The translations under genes and the position numbers were made by a program. Shown one piece after another: positions 9,859 through 19,449 of a DNA stretch of 64,000 nt (position 1 is its first letter; every line of letters begins with the position of its first letter). Origin of the DNA: Planctomycetia bacterium (GTDB taxonomy: Bacteria > Planctomycetota > Planctomycetia > Pirellulales > PNKZ01); the NCBI GenBank assembly GCA_021413845.1, contig JAIOPP010000029.1:1-64000 (forward strand), in the 5' to 3' direction. The notes under the pieces were generated by a model. It was given only the letters and a program-made list of their open reading frames with translations. It ran no database searches and had not been told where the DNA came from.

Positions 9859-10060
9859 GAGCCGATCTCCCGAGAGAATGTCGGCTTCCTAAATGCCGAA
9901 GACAGCGAAAGTCCTTCCTCAGTACCAGTGTAACTCACGCTTTCCAGAGCGTAGGCATGAGAAACGGATCGCCGCAGCAAGTGCTGGCGATCAGAAGACT
10001 TATCGGCCGTACGGAGCCGCGAATTTACGAGTTCGACCTGCCGGCAGCGACTACGCGGCG

Positions 10061-10996
10061 TTACTTCCCCGTCAGGCCGGCGTCCGTCGGAACGACGAAA
10101 CGCTCGTTTTCGAGTTGCTGCTCGCCGTCCCAACGGTAGGCGCACAGCGTGCCTCCTTTCGCCATGCCGTAGTCTAAGCAAGCGACGTTCGGCGCTAAGA
10201 TCGTGGGCCGGCCCTTCAGCGCGTAGTGGCCGATGAAGACCGGCTTCGCCGTCGGCGCATACGGCTGTGCTTCCGCCGCGAGCGATGCATCGAGCGGCAG
10301 ATCGCAATCGATTTCATTCGTCAAGGCATAGCTGCGATACGTGTGGCCGCGCGGCGAAAGATACCAGCGGATGCGCGTCTGCTTTCGCACGATCCCCTGA
10401 TCGTCTTGAAACGTCATCCCGCCCGGCAACGCGAAGTATTTCCCTTTGAGCACGGTCTCGACCGGGCCATACAACGGCCCCTCGAAGGGAAACGCGGCCT
10501 GTAGGAAATCGTCCGAGAGCGGCTTTCCTTGTTCATGTGCGAGCCCGATCGAGGCTATCGCCCGTTCGTCCCAGCAGGCATGCACGACGCGCAACCCTGC
10601 GAGCTCGAGCCAGAGAGGCAAGGTCCGAAACCATTGCAGATAGTCGGCGAGCTCCTGCGGCTTCAACTGCGCGAGCGTGGCTGCATGTTGCTTCGTGTTC
10701 TTTGCGTTGCGGCGGCGCAAGAATTCCCCCGGCCGCGCGCGATCTTCCGTCGCATAAGCGATCGCGTTGAGTTCATGATTGCCGAGCACGGCCAAGGCCG
10801 CTCCCGCTTCCACCATCGGCCGTGCGATATCGAGGGTCTCGCGAATCTTCGGTCCACGATCGATGAAGTCGCCGAGGAAGATCGCCTTCCGTTCGGGATG
10901 GCGATAAACTCCGCGCACGGGGCGATAGCCAAGCGTTTCTAAGAGCCGCACAAGCTCGTCCGCATGACCGTGGATATCGCCGATGAGGTCGTACAT
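10061..10996 (-). CDS. Calcineurin-like metallophosphoesterase (ApaH/PrpE-like)
   Basis: The 311-residue product contains the metallophosphoesterase motifs in order: GDIHGHADEL near residue 6, GDFIDRGP near 41, GNHE near 71, and FIGHYALKG near 254. These residues bind the two metal ions. The family hydrolyses phosphoesters, including diadenosine tetraphosphate and phosphoprotein substrates; which applies here cannot be told. It is the last gene of a three-gene minus-strand operon, starting 10 bp after the dehydrogenase-like gene. Confidence 0.85.
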   Translation of the reverse strand: MYDLIGDIHGHADELVRLLETLGYRPVRGVYRHPERKAIFLGDFIDRGPKIRETLDIARPMVEAGAALAVLGNHELNAIAYATEDRARPGEFLRRRNAKNTKQHAATLAQLKPQELADYLQWFRTLPLWLELAGLRVVHACWDERAIASIGLAHEQGKPLSDDFLQAAFPFEGPLYGPVETVLKGKYFALPGGMTFQDDQGIVRKQTRIRWYLSPRGHTYRSYALTNEIDCDLPLDASLAAEAQPYAPTAKPVFIGHYALKGRPTILAPNVACLDYGMAKGGTLCAYRWDGEQQLENERFVVPTDAGLTGK

Positions 10997-11006
10997 GCGG
11001 TTGGCG

Positions 11007-12143
11007 TTACCAACCCGCCCGAATGCCGAGTGCGACGGCCGGATCGACCATCACGGCCGTCGCCATGTGAATCGCTTGCGCGCCGGCAACGAGATAGCGC
11101 CGGGCATCTTCGGCCGAGAACGTGCCGCCGACGCCGATCAAAAACGGCGGCTTGATCCCTTGATGCAAATAACGCTGCGTCACGACTTGGCGCAGCATCC
11201 GCGTCTGCCGGAGCGAAGGCTCAAGCACCGCGGCGCCGCAGATTCCGCGCGGCTTGCCGTCGAACAGCGAGCGTCCTTCGGCGTCGACGACCGGCGCCGC
11301 GACGCTGTTGGTCATCGCGAGGCCGTCGATGGTGGAGCCGAGTGCGGCGACCAGCGATTCCGCTTCCGCCGAGTCGCGGATGTGGCCGATCTTCACGACG
11401 AACGGCGTCTTGCCGATCGCCTCGCGCACGCGCTCGGCGCAGAGAGCAGCGTCGCCGGGAGTTTGATAGAGCTGACCATCGGTCGTGCAGACGTTCGGGC
11501 AAGAAAAATTCGTTTCGACGACGTCCGCTCCGCTCTCCACCGCCCAACGGGCACACCGCGCATAATCGTCGGCCAAGTCCTCGATCGTCCAGCCCGGTTG
11601 CTCGCTGGCTACGACGGAAACGACCAGCACTTTCTCACGCGGCAGGCGCTTGCGCGTCTCTTCGACATCGGCCCGCCACACGCTCGGCGGCTTCGACGGC
11701 ATGCCGAACGAAACGGCCCAAGTGCCGAGCATCGTCGGCGAAGCGGCGACGTGCGGCTCGTCGCCGGTCATCGTCTCGCAGCGGACGGGAACGAGATTCG
11801 GCAGCGGAAAACAAGCCCGTTCGACGCTCCGCACGGTCTTATAAGTCAGCACATCGAAGCCGAGGCGCGCGTAATAACGCAACCAACGACCGTTGAGCAA
11901 GGGCCCGGCCGCGATCCCGAGCGGCGAAGAAACCGGCAGGCTGCAAAACTCCCAAGAGCCTGGGATCGAAGGAACGTCGAAAGGATCGCGCGTGTCGCCG
12001 AGCTGCGCAGCCGACGAATGCGGGGCCGCGACGAATTCCTCCGGTGCGTGCTCGTAATTCCACTCGTAAGATTGCCGAGCATCGTAGCGCGGCAAGCTTG
12101 CGAACGGCGCATCGTTTGGCGAGGGGGTGGAACTATCGGACAT
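11007..12143 (-). CDS. Dihydroorotate dehydrogenase-like FMN oxidoreductase
   Basis: The 378-residue protein shows the TIM-barrel flavin enzyme pattern of the dihydroorotate/dihydropyrimidine dehydrogenase family: SPLGIAAGPLLNGRW early, NFSCPNVCT in the middle, VVKIG, a late IGVGGTFSAEDARRYL phosphate-binding stretch and AIHMATAVM. The N-terminal 50 residues are unusual and proline-rich. It need not be the pyrimidine-pathway PyrD, because neighbours are a sigma-54 activator and a phosphoesterase rather than pyr genes. The ATG at 12141-12143 lies 22 bp after the activator's stop, suggesting co-transcription. A longer open frame overlaps the activator and is rejected. Confidence 0.8.
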   Translation of the reverse strand: MSDSSTPSPNDAPFASLPRYDARQSYEWNYEHAPEEFVAAPHSSAAQLGDTRDPFDVPSIPGSWEFCSLPVSSPLGIAAGPLLNGRWLRYYARLGFDVLTYKTVRSVERACFPLPNLVPVRCETMTGDEPHVAASPTMLGTWAVSFGMPSKPPSVWRADVEETRKRLPREKVLVVSVVASEQPGWTIEDLADDYARCARWAVESGADVVETNFSCPNVCTTDGQLYQTPGDAALCAERVREAIGKTPFVVKIGHIRDSAEAESLVAALGSTIDGLAMTNSVAAPVVDAEGRSLFDGKPRGICGAAVLEPSLRQTRMLRQVVTQRYLHQGIKPPFLIGVGGTFSAEDARRYLVAGAQAIHMATAVMVDPAVALGIRAGW

Positions 12144-12165
12144 GAACGCTTCCGATCCGAGACCG

Positions 12166-15100
12166 TTAATCGAGGCCGTACTTCCTGAGTTTACTGAAGA
12201 ACGTGCTGCGGGGAATTCCCAGCATCCGCGCCGCTTCGGCTTTGTTGCCCCGTGCGCGAACCAGCGCTTCGGAAAGTCGTTCGCGCTCGAAATGGTCGAG
12301 GTCGTCACCGAGCGCCGTCGGCGCGGAAGCGACGGCGCTCTCGACCACGACGGTGCGCGCGATCCGGCCCGAGGCGACGACGTCGCGACGAACGGGAAGG
12401 CGATTCTTCGGCTCGGCGTGTGCTTTCCGCACGGCATCGAGAATTTCAGGAGGCAAGTCGGCGACACCGATCTCGTCGCTCTCCGAGAGGACGACGGCTC
12501 GTTCGATGGCGTTTTCCAATTGCCGGATGTTGCCGGGCCAAGCGTAGTTCGTCAGCACTTCGAGCGCTTGCTCTTCGATGCTTGCCGGCGGCTTGCCGGC
12601 TTGCTTGGCGTAACCGCGCAAGAAGTGCAGAGCGAGCTCGAAAATATCGTCGCGACGTTCCCTTAGCGACGGGCAACGGAGGCTGATGACGTTCAACCGG
12701 TAGAATAAATCTTCGCGGAATTTGCCGACCCGAATGAACTCTTCGAGGTTTTGATGCGTCGCGGCGATGAGCCGCACGTCGACCGCTTGCGTTTGCACGC
12801 CGCCGACGCGCTCGAACGTCCGCTCTTGCAAGACGCGGAGGAGTTTCGTTTGAGTCTCGAGGCTGATGTCGCCGATTTCGTCGAGGAACAGCGTGCCGCC
12901 GTCGGCGAGCTCGAAGCGGCCTGCCTTGTCGCGATCGGCTCCGGTGAACGCCCCTTTGACGTGACCGAATAGTTCGCTTTCCAAAAGCCCGCTCGAGAGG
13001 GCCGCACAATGCACGACGATGAACGGCTTGTTCGCGCGCGGGCTGTTGCGATGAATCGCGCGCGCCAGCAATTCCTTCCCGGTTCCGCTTTCGCCGCGCA
13101 CGAGAACCGACGCCGGACTGAGCGCTACTTTCGCCGCCTTTTCGAGCAATTCGCGCACCACCGGGCTCGCACCGAGAATCTCGCTGCGCCAAGGCTCCGG
13201 CTCGCGCTCGCCGCGCGGCTTCGGTTCGCGGTGTATGTCGACGGCCCGATCCCCTTCGCCGCGGCTGAGCAGCTCCCCTTGGAGAAACATGATCCGTCGC
13301 TGCTGCTCCGAGATCTTATCGACTTTCGATTGCAGCTCTTCTTTGAGCGTGAGAATCGTGCGATGGCCCTGGGCCGTGCTGAGCGCGAGCGTCGTCGTAC
13401 GCGCGAGCGTGCTGACGAAGTTTTGGTCTTCCGGCGTGTAAGGATCGCCGTCGAGGCGGGGGCCGAAGAACGCCGCCCCGATGAGAGCCCCTTCGAGTTC
13501 CAAGAGGAACCCTAACTCGGCACCGAAGGCATGCAGCTCGCGCGCGCCGACGCTGACCGCCGCGCGCTTCAAGGTGCCGGAGATCGCCAACTCGGCGATC
13601 AACGGATGCTCCGGCTTGAGATACTTCGGCGCGGAGGGCCAGCCGACGTGATCGGCGACGGAGAAGCCGTCGTCATCGAGGTTGCGTAGATAAACGATCC
13701 CTCGTTCCGCGCCGATGGTGTCGCGAGCACCTTGCAATAACTGCCGCGCCAGTTGCGCCGGCTCGACCAGTCGATCGACGGCCGCGCCAAGTTGGCGAAC
13801 GGCTTTGTCGAGGCGATATTTCTCGCGAAAGAAATTCCGATCGAGCGACTTTTGAAACCGATCGCGAATCCAGCCGAGGAACACGACGATGACCATCGCC
13901 GTGAGGCCGGCGGCTAGCGCATTCTCCCAGCGAAAGTAGAACTCGCCGACTAGGGCCGTCGCGAGGCCGACCGTCGCGCAGAACAGGAACGTCGCTACGG
14001 AGCTGATGCCGACGTACAAGATGCCGCGGTTCACTACGCGACCGACCTGCATCAGCTTATAGCGCGTGATGCTCAGGCCGTACGCCGTCGTGAACAGCAG
14101 GCTCGTGATGTAGACCATCAACTTCGGCATCGGGCCGAAGGCGAACTCGGCACGGTCGTTGAGTGCGGTGCGAAGCAGATAGCCGACGGGGCCCATCGTG
14201 AGCATCACCGCGGCCAACAGCCCTTGCACTTGTTGCCGCTCCTGCGTCGTCCGACCGCGCAAAAAGCGATAGATCAGCACCCCGAAACCGACGAGATACA
14301 TCCCGACCGAGGCTGCGAGATAGCCGTAGATGGTGCCCGCGAGTTTACCTAACAGGCCCGCCAGTTCTACGGCCGATGAAGGATCGTAGTAGAGACGATC
14401 GATGAGCCAGATCTGATAAAAGAGAAACAACATCCATACGCCGGGCACGGCGTAAATGACGATCGTCGAGATGCGCGGACGAGCACGAATGATCCCGAGC
14501 GGCCGGGGAAACATCGCGAAGAAGTGCAACGTCATCGGCGCGAGCAGCATCGCGCAAAAGACGAACGGATAAGCCAAGGCTTTCGAGCCGATCAAGTTCG
14601 GCCAATGAAACGCTCCCATGAACGTCACGGCGTTGACCGTGCATAGGAGGAAGAAGAGCACGGCCGAGCCATCGCCGGGACGCTTCCATACGACCGTCGC
14701 CCCGATCACGAAGATTCCCATCTCCAAGAGGAACCAGCCGAACGAAATTCCGACCGCCGCCGTGGAGCTCGGAAGGAGCAGAAGCCAGTCGGTCTTCTGT
14801 GTTTTTTCGGCGGCGCTGAAATAGTCGACCCGCACCCAGCGTTGATCGCCGATATCGGCGACGACGGCATCCGTCGGCAAGCTTGCCAGCGCTTCGACCG
14901 AATTCAAGTGCGGGACGTTTTCATGGATCGCACTCGGAGAGGCTTGATCGAACAAGTCTTGCAGATGGAGCGCGCTGGGAACCTCGCGGCCGGCCACGCG
15001 ATATAAGAGGTCGCCGTTTCGAGGCCCGAGGCCGACGGCCGACAGAGCCTGCTCCGACCAGCCCACGAGCGTGCTTTTCTCGTCGGCAACGGGCGCCGAG

Positions 15101-15225
15101 GCGTTGGAGAAGAGCCCGCGCAGGCCGAGGTCCCAGCCGGTCTGAACGTGGTAGAGCACGCTCAAGCAGTAGAGAATCACGAGCGGAGTCGTGACGTAGA
15201 GCAAGACTTTACGAAGCGTATTCAT
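12166..15225 (-). CDS. Membrane-embedded sigma-54-dependent transcriptional activator with GAF domain
   Basis: The 1019-residue protein fuses sensor and activator. TM1 is at residues 5-28, followed by an exported segment to about 150 that includes a PDZ-like stretch ([19 protein letters not shown]). About nine further membrane helices run to residue 470, then a GAF-like domain around 490-630 and a short coiled coil. The AAA+ core has Walker A GESGTGKE at 711, the sigma-54-contacting GAFTGA loop near 758, and Walker [10 protein letters not shown] near 778. The last 40 residues form a Fis-type helix-turn-helix ([16 protein letters not shown]). It should activate sigma-54 promoters in response to a membrane or extracellular signal. 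The start at 15223-15225 gives a short cytoplasmic lead before TM1. It heads a likely three-gene operon. Confidence 0.9.
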   Translation of the reverse strand: MNTLRKVLLYVTTPLVILYCLSVLYHVQTGWDLGLRGLFSNASAPVADEKSTLVGWSEQALSAVGLGPRNGDLLYRVAGREVPSALHLQDLFDQASPSAIHENVPHLNSVEALASLPTDAVVADIGDQRWVRVDYFSAAEKTQKTDWLLLLPSSTAAVGISFGWFLLEMGIFVIGATVVWKRPGDGSAVLFFLLCTVNAVTFMGAFHWPNLIGSKALAYPFVFCAMLLAPMTLHFFAMFPRPLGIIRARPRISTIVIYAVPGVWMLFLFYQIWLIDRLYYDPSSAVELAGLLGKLAGTIYGYLAASVGMYLVGFGVLIYRFLRGRTTQERQQVQGLLAAVMLTMGPVGYLLRTALNDRAEFAFGPMPKLMVYITSLLFTTAYGLSITRYKLMQVGRVVNRGILYVGISSVATFLFCATVGLATALVGEFYFRWENALAAGLTAMVIVVFLGWIRDRFQKSLDRNFFREKYRLDKAVRQLGAAVDRLVEPAQLARQLLQGARDTIGAERGIVYLRNLDDDGFSVADHVGWPSAPKYLKPEHPLIAELAISGTLKRAAVSVGARELHAFGAELGFLLELEGALIGAAFFGPRLDGDPYTPEDQNFVSTLARTTTLALSTAQGHRTILTLKEELQSKVDKISEQQRRIMFLQGELLSRGEGDRAVDIHREPKPRGEREPEPWRSEILGASPVVRELLEKAAKVALSPASVLVRGESGTGKELLARAIHRNSPRANKPFIVVHCAALSSGLLESELFGHVKGAFTGADRDKAGRFELADGGTLFLDEIGDISLETQTKLLRVLQERTFERVGGVQTQAVDVRLIAATHQNLEEFIRVGKFREDLFYRLNVISLRCPSLRERRDDIFELALHFLRGYAKQAGKPPASIEEQALEVLTNYAWPGNIRQLENAIERAVVLSESDEIGVADLPPEILDAVRKAHAEPKNRLPVRRDVVASGRIARTVVVESAVASAPTALGDDLDHFERERLSEALVRARGNKAEAARMLGIPRSTFFSKLRKYGLD

Positions 15226-15475
15226 CTCACGCAATCTCAACAATGCGGCTAGATTCACAGCGCCGAAACGTCGAATTATCGGCGCTCGACAGTAGCATTG
15301 AAGCCGTTTGGTCGCCGAATTGCAAGCGCCGAACGAAAATCGTCGAACTACCCGAATCGACAAAAAGGTAATTCTGAAAGAGAGTTACAGCGCCCGAATT
15401 ATTTTAGTTCGAGCGAAATAGCGAACGGCATAAGCTTTGCTTCTAATCTGGATCGAAACCCTTCGCTACCCAACG

Positions 15476-15605
15476 CCCACAGGCAACTTGGCTCGGCGGT
15501 TTCGGCTCAACAGTTCCCATATCGGACGCACCGGCTCTACCCAAGCCGGCTGTGTCGCTTCTCCCGAGCCGTGCCGGCACCCGCCTAGCCAACTGTGGGT
15601 TTTTT
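15476..15605 (+). ncRNA. Candidate structured RNA ending in a U-run
   Basis: The 454-bp gene-free stretch 15226-15679 contains a long rod-like fold on the plus strand. CCCACAG (15476-15482) pairs with CTGTGGG (15593-15599); TTGGCT (15488-15493) with AGCCAA (15587-15592); GGCGG (15495-15499) with CCGCC (15581-15585); CGGCT (15503-15507) with AGCCG (15567-15571). An apical part has GACGCA (15525-15530) with TGTGTC (15551-15556) and CCGGCT (15531-15536) with AGCCGG (15544-15549). Six Ts (15600-15605) follow directly. An unpaired central bubble separates lower and upper stems, a layout reminiscent of 6S RNA, though no family signature was recognised. It could instead be an elaborate terminator. 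No clear promoter was found. Confidence 0.4.
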
Positions 15606-15679
15606 ATGCGCGGGGTTTTTTATTGCGCTGCCGGGAACGAGGTCGCAAGCGCTGCGGATCGTAAGCCTGATCGCCGGAG

Positions 15680-16576
15680 CTAGGTCGCGAGGTCGTGGAG
15701 GCGGAAATGGAATTTTCCGAGCTTCCCGCCGTAGTTTCCAGCACCGATCGCGGCGACTTCGTCGCCGGCCGCAGCCTGCATGGCCGACTGCATGGCGCGA
15801 CGAACCGCCGCTTCGTCTTCTCCGTCGATCACGATCTCGTAGGCGTAATGGGCCTCGGGATGCAGAAGCGTCGTGCCGACGTTGCCGCGCAGCGTCGGGC
15901 AATAAACGTCGGCCGTCGAGGCGGCTAGGCCTTTATACACGGAGCCGACTTTGCTCCCGCTCCGGGCGATGCCGCCGGGAAACGGCGTGATGACGCCAGG
16001 CATCTCGGCGAGGGCTTCGGCGGCACGGCGGGCCGCGGCCAGCGCTCCTGCGAAGGTTCGGCCGTGAAAAATGAGATTGCCCCCTGCGATCCCCTTATTC
16101 ACGCCGAGCCGCTCTTCGACGAGAAACTCGCCGTCCATGACCGGGATGCGCCAATAACGACGGCCGTTCAAACGCTTGCTTTTTTGGAACCCGTCGCCGA
16201 AGAAGCGGAGATGCTTCCCGAGCGCAAGTTTTTCTTCGCCCGCCGGCAAACCATCGTAGACGGCCGTCGTCGGGCAGGTCATCAGGCATTGGCCGGTGCG
16301 GTTGGGAATCGCTTTCGCCAGCGCTTCCGTGGAGAAACCAAATGCCAGCAGCGACACGCCCGGCCGGCCGTCGGGCGTGGCGGTCGTTGCGAGATGTCGT
16401 TCGACGCCGATCTCGGCATCGCACGCGATCACGCTGCTGGCGTAGCCGCTAAAGGCGCGCACCGCCGCGTCGAGCCAATAGTCGTCGTGTGCCGTAACGA
16501 TCAGCCGCGTGTAGCGCATCCGAAACGCTTCGGCGAACGTATCGATGATTTCCGTCGTTCCGATTCTCACCCGCAC
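15680..16576 (-). CDS. ftr: Formylmethanofuran:tetrahydromethanopterin formyltransferase
   Basis: The 298-residue length and sequence match Ftr/FhcD: the N-terminus IGTTEIIDTFAEAFRMRYTR, then GQCLMTCPTTAVYDGL, LRFFGDGFQKSK, GVNKGIAGGNLIFHG and SGSKVGSVYKGL. The enzyme moves a formyl group between tetrahydromethanopterin and methanofuran. In archaea this belongs to methanogenesis; in methylotrophic proteobacteria and planctomycetes it belongs to formaldehyde oxidation or C1 transfer. No other C1 genes are adjacent here, so partners must be elsewhere. The start ATG at 16574-16576 gives the family's usual N-terminus. Identification by family resemblance is strong. Confidence 0.92.
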   Translation of the reverse strand: MRVRIGTTEIIDTFAEAFRMRYTRLIVTAHDDYWLDAAVRAFSGYASSVIACDAEIGVERHLATTATPDGRPGVSLLAFGFSTEALAKAIPNRTGQCLMTCPTTAVYDGLPAGEEKLALGKHLRFFGDGFQKSKRLNGRRYWRIPVMDGEFLVEERLGVNKGIAGGNLIFHGRTFAGALAAARRAAEALAEMPGVITPFPGGIARSGSKVGSVYKGLAASTADVYCPTLRGNVGTTLLHPEAHYAYEIVIDGEDEAAVRRAMQSAMQAAAGDEVAAIGAGNYGGKLGKFHFRLHDLAT

Positions 16577-16660
16577 CGACTCCCCACATGCGTTCGCGCT
16601 TGCGAATCCGATTCCGAGGCGTCGTCATCCTGACTCACGCGAGGAGTAAAATCCAGAGGA

Positions 16661-17074
16661 TCATCGCCCGGGCAGGCGCATCGAGCGCGCCTCGGCAGGG
16701 CGCTCCGAGGAAGAGTCGGTGTTCGGCCGGCGTTCGTTCGGCCCACCGCGGTCGAACATTCGGCTTCGATCGAGCGGACCTTCGTGCGACGAACTCGGCC
16801 GGCGATCGCGTCCGGGTCCGAACTTCGCATCGCGCACGCGACAAAGCCGACAGGGCATATAGACGGTTCCGCCGCAGGTCGGGCAGCGGGCCGGAGGGCC
16901 GAGATCGGCGTCGAGCGGTTCTTCGCGCCGCGGCACACGCTCGTTGCGGCGATTCATCGAGATCGCCGTGATCGTTCCGCGGCTGATTCCGGTTTGCTTC
17001 GAGATGGCCCGTTGCGATAGTTTTCCTTCCGCCAGCAGACGACGAATTTCTTCGACCACGATGTTGGAGAGCAT
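16661..17074 (-). CDS. Small HTH plus zinc-ribbon DNA-binding protein
   Basis: The 137-residue product has an N-terminal helix-turn-helix (GKLSQRAISKQTGISRGTIT, residues about 17-36). It is followed by a treble-clef/zinc-ribbon-like segment with Cys pairs CPTCGG and MPCRLC near residues 64-82, then an Arg/Ser-rich disordered tail. Similar small HTH/zinc-ribbon proteins are common in planctomycetes; their function is unknown to me. The ATG at 17072-17074 has GAGG about 10 bases upstream; an in-frame start 30 bp earlier is possible. An inverted repeat lies 64-85 bp upstream and could be its operator. Confidence 0.7.
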   Translation of the reverse strand: MLSNIVVEEIRRLLAEGKLSQRAISKQTGISRGTITAISMNRRNERVPRREEPLDADLGPPARCPTCGGTVYMPCRLCRVRDAKFGPGRDRRPSSSHEGPLDRSRMFDRGGPNERRPNTDSSSERPAEARSMRLPGR

Positions 17075-17137
17075 GGCGTGAGTCCTCGCAGCTAAGGCCG
17101 TCATGGCACCGGTTTCAGCGAAGAAACTCGATGGGAA

Positions 17138-17159
17138 GACGTGTACAAATGATCACGTC
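17138..17159 (-). promoter_or_regulatory. Inverted repeat upstream of the HTH gene
   Basis: GACGTG (17138-17143) and CACGTC (17154-17159) form a 6-bp inverted repeat with a 10-bp spacer. It lies upstream of the HTH/zinc-ribbon start at 17074 and contains GTGTACAAAT, a 10-mer that also occurs (reversed) upstream of the XRE-like gene at 44535. Confidence 0.3.
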
Positions 17160-17355
17160 TACGGCATGAATATAGGCCACGCTCGGCCCAATATCTAACT
17201 GTGGAAACGCACAAGATGTGGTGTAGCGAGAGACCCGAAACGCAACCTGCATCGCCGCAAAAATCCTCGACGATTCTCTCGAAACACGCCGATTTTACTT
17301 GCGAAGAATAGGCCGCGGCCGCGGCTCGTATCGGGCTCTTCGGCATTCGCCGGCG

Positions 17356-18108
17356 CTAAGGAATGCGCGCGTTCCATTCGGGGTCGGAATATTTCTGCGC
17401 GGCGAGAGTACGCGCCTCGGCGAGAAGCTCGACACATAGATGCGGCGCATATTCGTTCGCGGCACCGAACTCTTCGACGAGCCCCGCGATCAGCATCTCG
17501 CGCCCGATCGGCAGGTTGCCGACGAACTCCAAGTGGTTGCGCGCCGCACGATACTCCGGTTGTCGAGGCGCATAAGCGAGCAGAGTCGCCAGGGTTGCGA
17601 GCGGAAAATCATAGAGGAGCGTTCCGTGGTAGAGCATGTGGTTGCGACGACAACGCAAACTATTGCCGGAGAATTTACGCTCGGCGAGCGCGAGGTCGCT
17701 CGTGCCGCGCCGTTCCGCCTGCGGCACATGGCGACGAACGGCGCGCAACACCCCTTCGAGCACGAAGCGATGAGCCACATCGATGGCGCGTAGCTCGGGC
17801 CGAGAAACGTAGCTCAACACTACCGAGTACATCAGACAACCGGTCCCCATCACGACCGCCGCGCCCCCGCTGGTGCGTCGCAAGATCGGCACTCCTTGCC
17901 GCGCACATTCCTGCACGTCGACTTCCGACGACAGCGACGACGAGCGACCGATCACGACCGTCGTTTGGCGCGGTTCCCAAAGCCGTAGCACTTCAAGCTC
18001 CGACGGCGATTCGCCCTGCTCGGCCAGTCGCTCCGCTCGATCCAGCAACGCCTCATCGAGCGCCAGGTCTTCGGCCGGGGTCGGGCAGGTGTGCGCGAAT
18101 AGATACAT
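17356..18108 (-). CDS. Lipoate-protein ligase A-like (LplA/LipM/LipL superfamily)
   Basis: The 250-residue protein has the biotin/lipoate protein ligase fold motifs: LWEPRQTTVVIGRSS, the lipoate-binding loop RRTSGGAAVVMG, and the conserved lysine in AERKFSGNSLR that contacts the acyl-adenylate, followed by HGTLLYDF. It should attach or transfer lipoyl or octanoyl groups to carrier domains of 2-oxoacid dehydrogenases or GcvH. The ATG at 18106-18108 starts the conserved domain directly (MYLFAHTCPTPAEDLALDEA). No lipoate-dependent enzyme genes are adjacent, so ligase versus octanoyltransferase cannot be decided. Confidence 0.85.
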   Translation of the reverse strand: MYLFAHTCPTPAEDLALDEALLDRAERLAEQGESPSELEVLRLWEPRQTTVVIGRSSSLSSEVDVQECARQGVPILRRTSGGAAVVMGTGCLMYSVVLSYVSRPELRAIDVAHRFVLEGVLRAVRRHVPQAERRGTSDLALAERKFSGNSLRCRRNHMLYHGTLLYDFPLATLATLLAYAPRQPEYRAARNHLEFVGNLPIGREMLIAGLVEEFGAANEYAPHLCVELLAEARTLAAQKYSDPEWNARIP

Positions 18109-18421
18109 CGTGAGCAAGCTTAGGTAAGGGAAGGCGATTCGACTCTCGCTTGAGCAAGGCAAAGTCTATCTTCATCGACGCTCGCGATGCGGCAAAGCCC
18201 CCTGGCGAACACCGACCGGTCGGCTCGCAGCATCAGCGCTTTCTTCGAAAAAACGGGATAAAACCGTACTGTTTCGCATCGTGAACGCTTCCTGAGCCGC
18301 AGCGGGCTCCTCGTCGTCGGACCTCGTTTCGACTAAAATGCGTTATGCATCGAGCGTGAAACACCTTCGTTTCGCGTGTCGGAATTCGCCGCGTCTTTCC
18401 CTTTGTCGAGCTGCGCCACGC
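18109..18421. other. Intergenic region between divergent genes
   Basis: This 313-bp stretch separates the divergent lipoate-ligase-like and HEAT-repeat genes and should hold both promoters. I see no clear -35/-10 pair, no strong hairpin and no additional supported gene. An upstream in-frame extension of the HEAT-repeat gene enters it but has no recognisable content. Confidence 0.5.
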
Positions 18422-19441
18422 ATGTCGTCCGAGCGATCTGAAACTCCCCGTCCCTTGGCCCCGAACGACGTGCTCCCGCCGGTCGAGCCGCCGAGCGCCG
18501 GCTTCATCGTCCAGTTGTTCGTCATTCCCGCGGCGATCGTGGCGATCATCATCGCCGTCTGGGCCACGTTCAACTGGCTCGCCCATATGGGAAGCGATCC
18601 GCGCAACTATGTCGAGGCGATGAAGCGCAACAATGAAGGTCGCTGGCAAGAAGCGGTGAATCTGGCGAACGAATTGAATCGGGCCGGCAACGAAGAGCTG
18701 CGCAAAGACCCGAAGCTGCTCAAAGACCTAGCCGATTTGTTCGACACCGAGATCGACGCCGGCGGCATGGACGATAAGCCGGTCAGCTTTCGGGTTTACT
18801 TGGCTCGGGCCGTCGGCGAGTTCCACTTGCCCGAGTCGTTGCCGCCGCTCATCAAAGCGGCCAAGACGAATCGTGACGATCGGGAGCGCGATGTGCGCCT
18901 CGCCGCACTGCAAGCGATCGCGCGCTTAGTCCCCCACATTCCGCAAGCGAAGCCGCAAGCCGATCCGGCACTTAACGATGTTTTGGCACAGGCAGCGAAA
19001 GACCAAGATTCCGTCGTCCGATATCATGCGGCCTACACGCTCGGTGTGTTGGGGGGCGTCGATGCGTTGCGCCAGTTGGAAGTTCTTCTGGGCGATGCCA
19101 ACGTCGATGTGCGCATGAACGCCGCCGTCGGACTGGCGCGGCATGGTGTTGCCGCGTGCGTTCCGGAGCTAGCGAAGATTCTCGACCCGAGCGAAACGGC
19201 CGGCATGCTCGCCGAGCAAAACGAAAAGGCTCGCGAAGGAAAACAGTTCACCATGATCGCCAACGGGCTCGCCGCCGCGCTGCAATTTCACGTGAAGAAC
19301 CCGACGGCCGACGTGAAGCCTTTGATCGCAGGCATCGACAAGTTGCTCGCCACGAACCCGCAAACGAACCTGAAGCTCGAAGCCGAAGACGTGCGGCGGA
19401 AGTTGCTCGCTACGGCCGCCGCCGCCGCGCCTGCCCCGTAG
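18422..19441 (+). CDS. Membrane-anchored HEAT-repeat protein
   Basis: The 339-residue protein has a Pro-rich cytoplasmic lead, one membrane helix (FVIPAAIVAIIIAVWATF, about residues 33-50) and a C-terminal helical repeat domain. Units such as VRYHAAYTLGVLGGVDALRQ and VRMNAAVGLARHGVAACVPE are HEAT/PBS-lyase-like repeats, usually protein-interaction surfaces. The ATG at 18422 is preferred over upstream starts because it precedes the anchored domain without Arg/Cys-rich nonsense. It ends 8 bp before vsr, so the two may share a transcript. No specific partner is known. Confidence 0.75.
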   Translation: MSSERSETPRPLAPNDVLPPVEPPSAGFIVQLFVIPAAIVAIIIAVWATFNWLAHMGSDPRNYVEAMKRNNEGRWQEAVNLANELNRAGNEELRKDPKLLKDLADLFDTEIDAGGMDDKPVSFRVYLARAVGEFHLPESLPPLIKAAKTNRDDRERDVRLAALQAIARLVPHIPQAKPQADPALNDVLAQAAKDQDSVVRYHAAYTLGVLGGVDALRQLEVLLGDANVDVRMNAAVGLARHGVAACVPELAKILDPSETAGMLAEQNEKAREGKQFTMIANGLAAALQFHVKNPTADVKPLIAGIDKLLATNPQTNLKLEAEDVRRKLLATAAAAAPAP

Positions 19442-19449
19442 AGCAACGT

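Noticed and set aside
15445-15465. tRNA T-loop-like GTTTCGATCC on the minus strand
   Set aside because: The flanking bases do not form a T-stem, and no anticodon or acceptor arm can be drawn around it.
15476-15605. SRP (4.5S) RNA or tmRNA
   Set aside because: The conserved SRP GGAAG/AGCAG loop and a tmRNA tag-like frame are both absent from the region.
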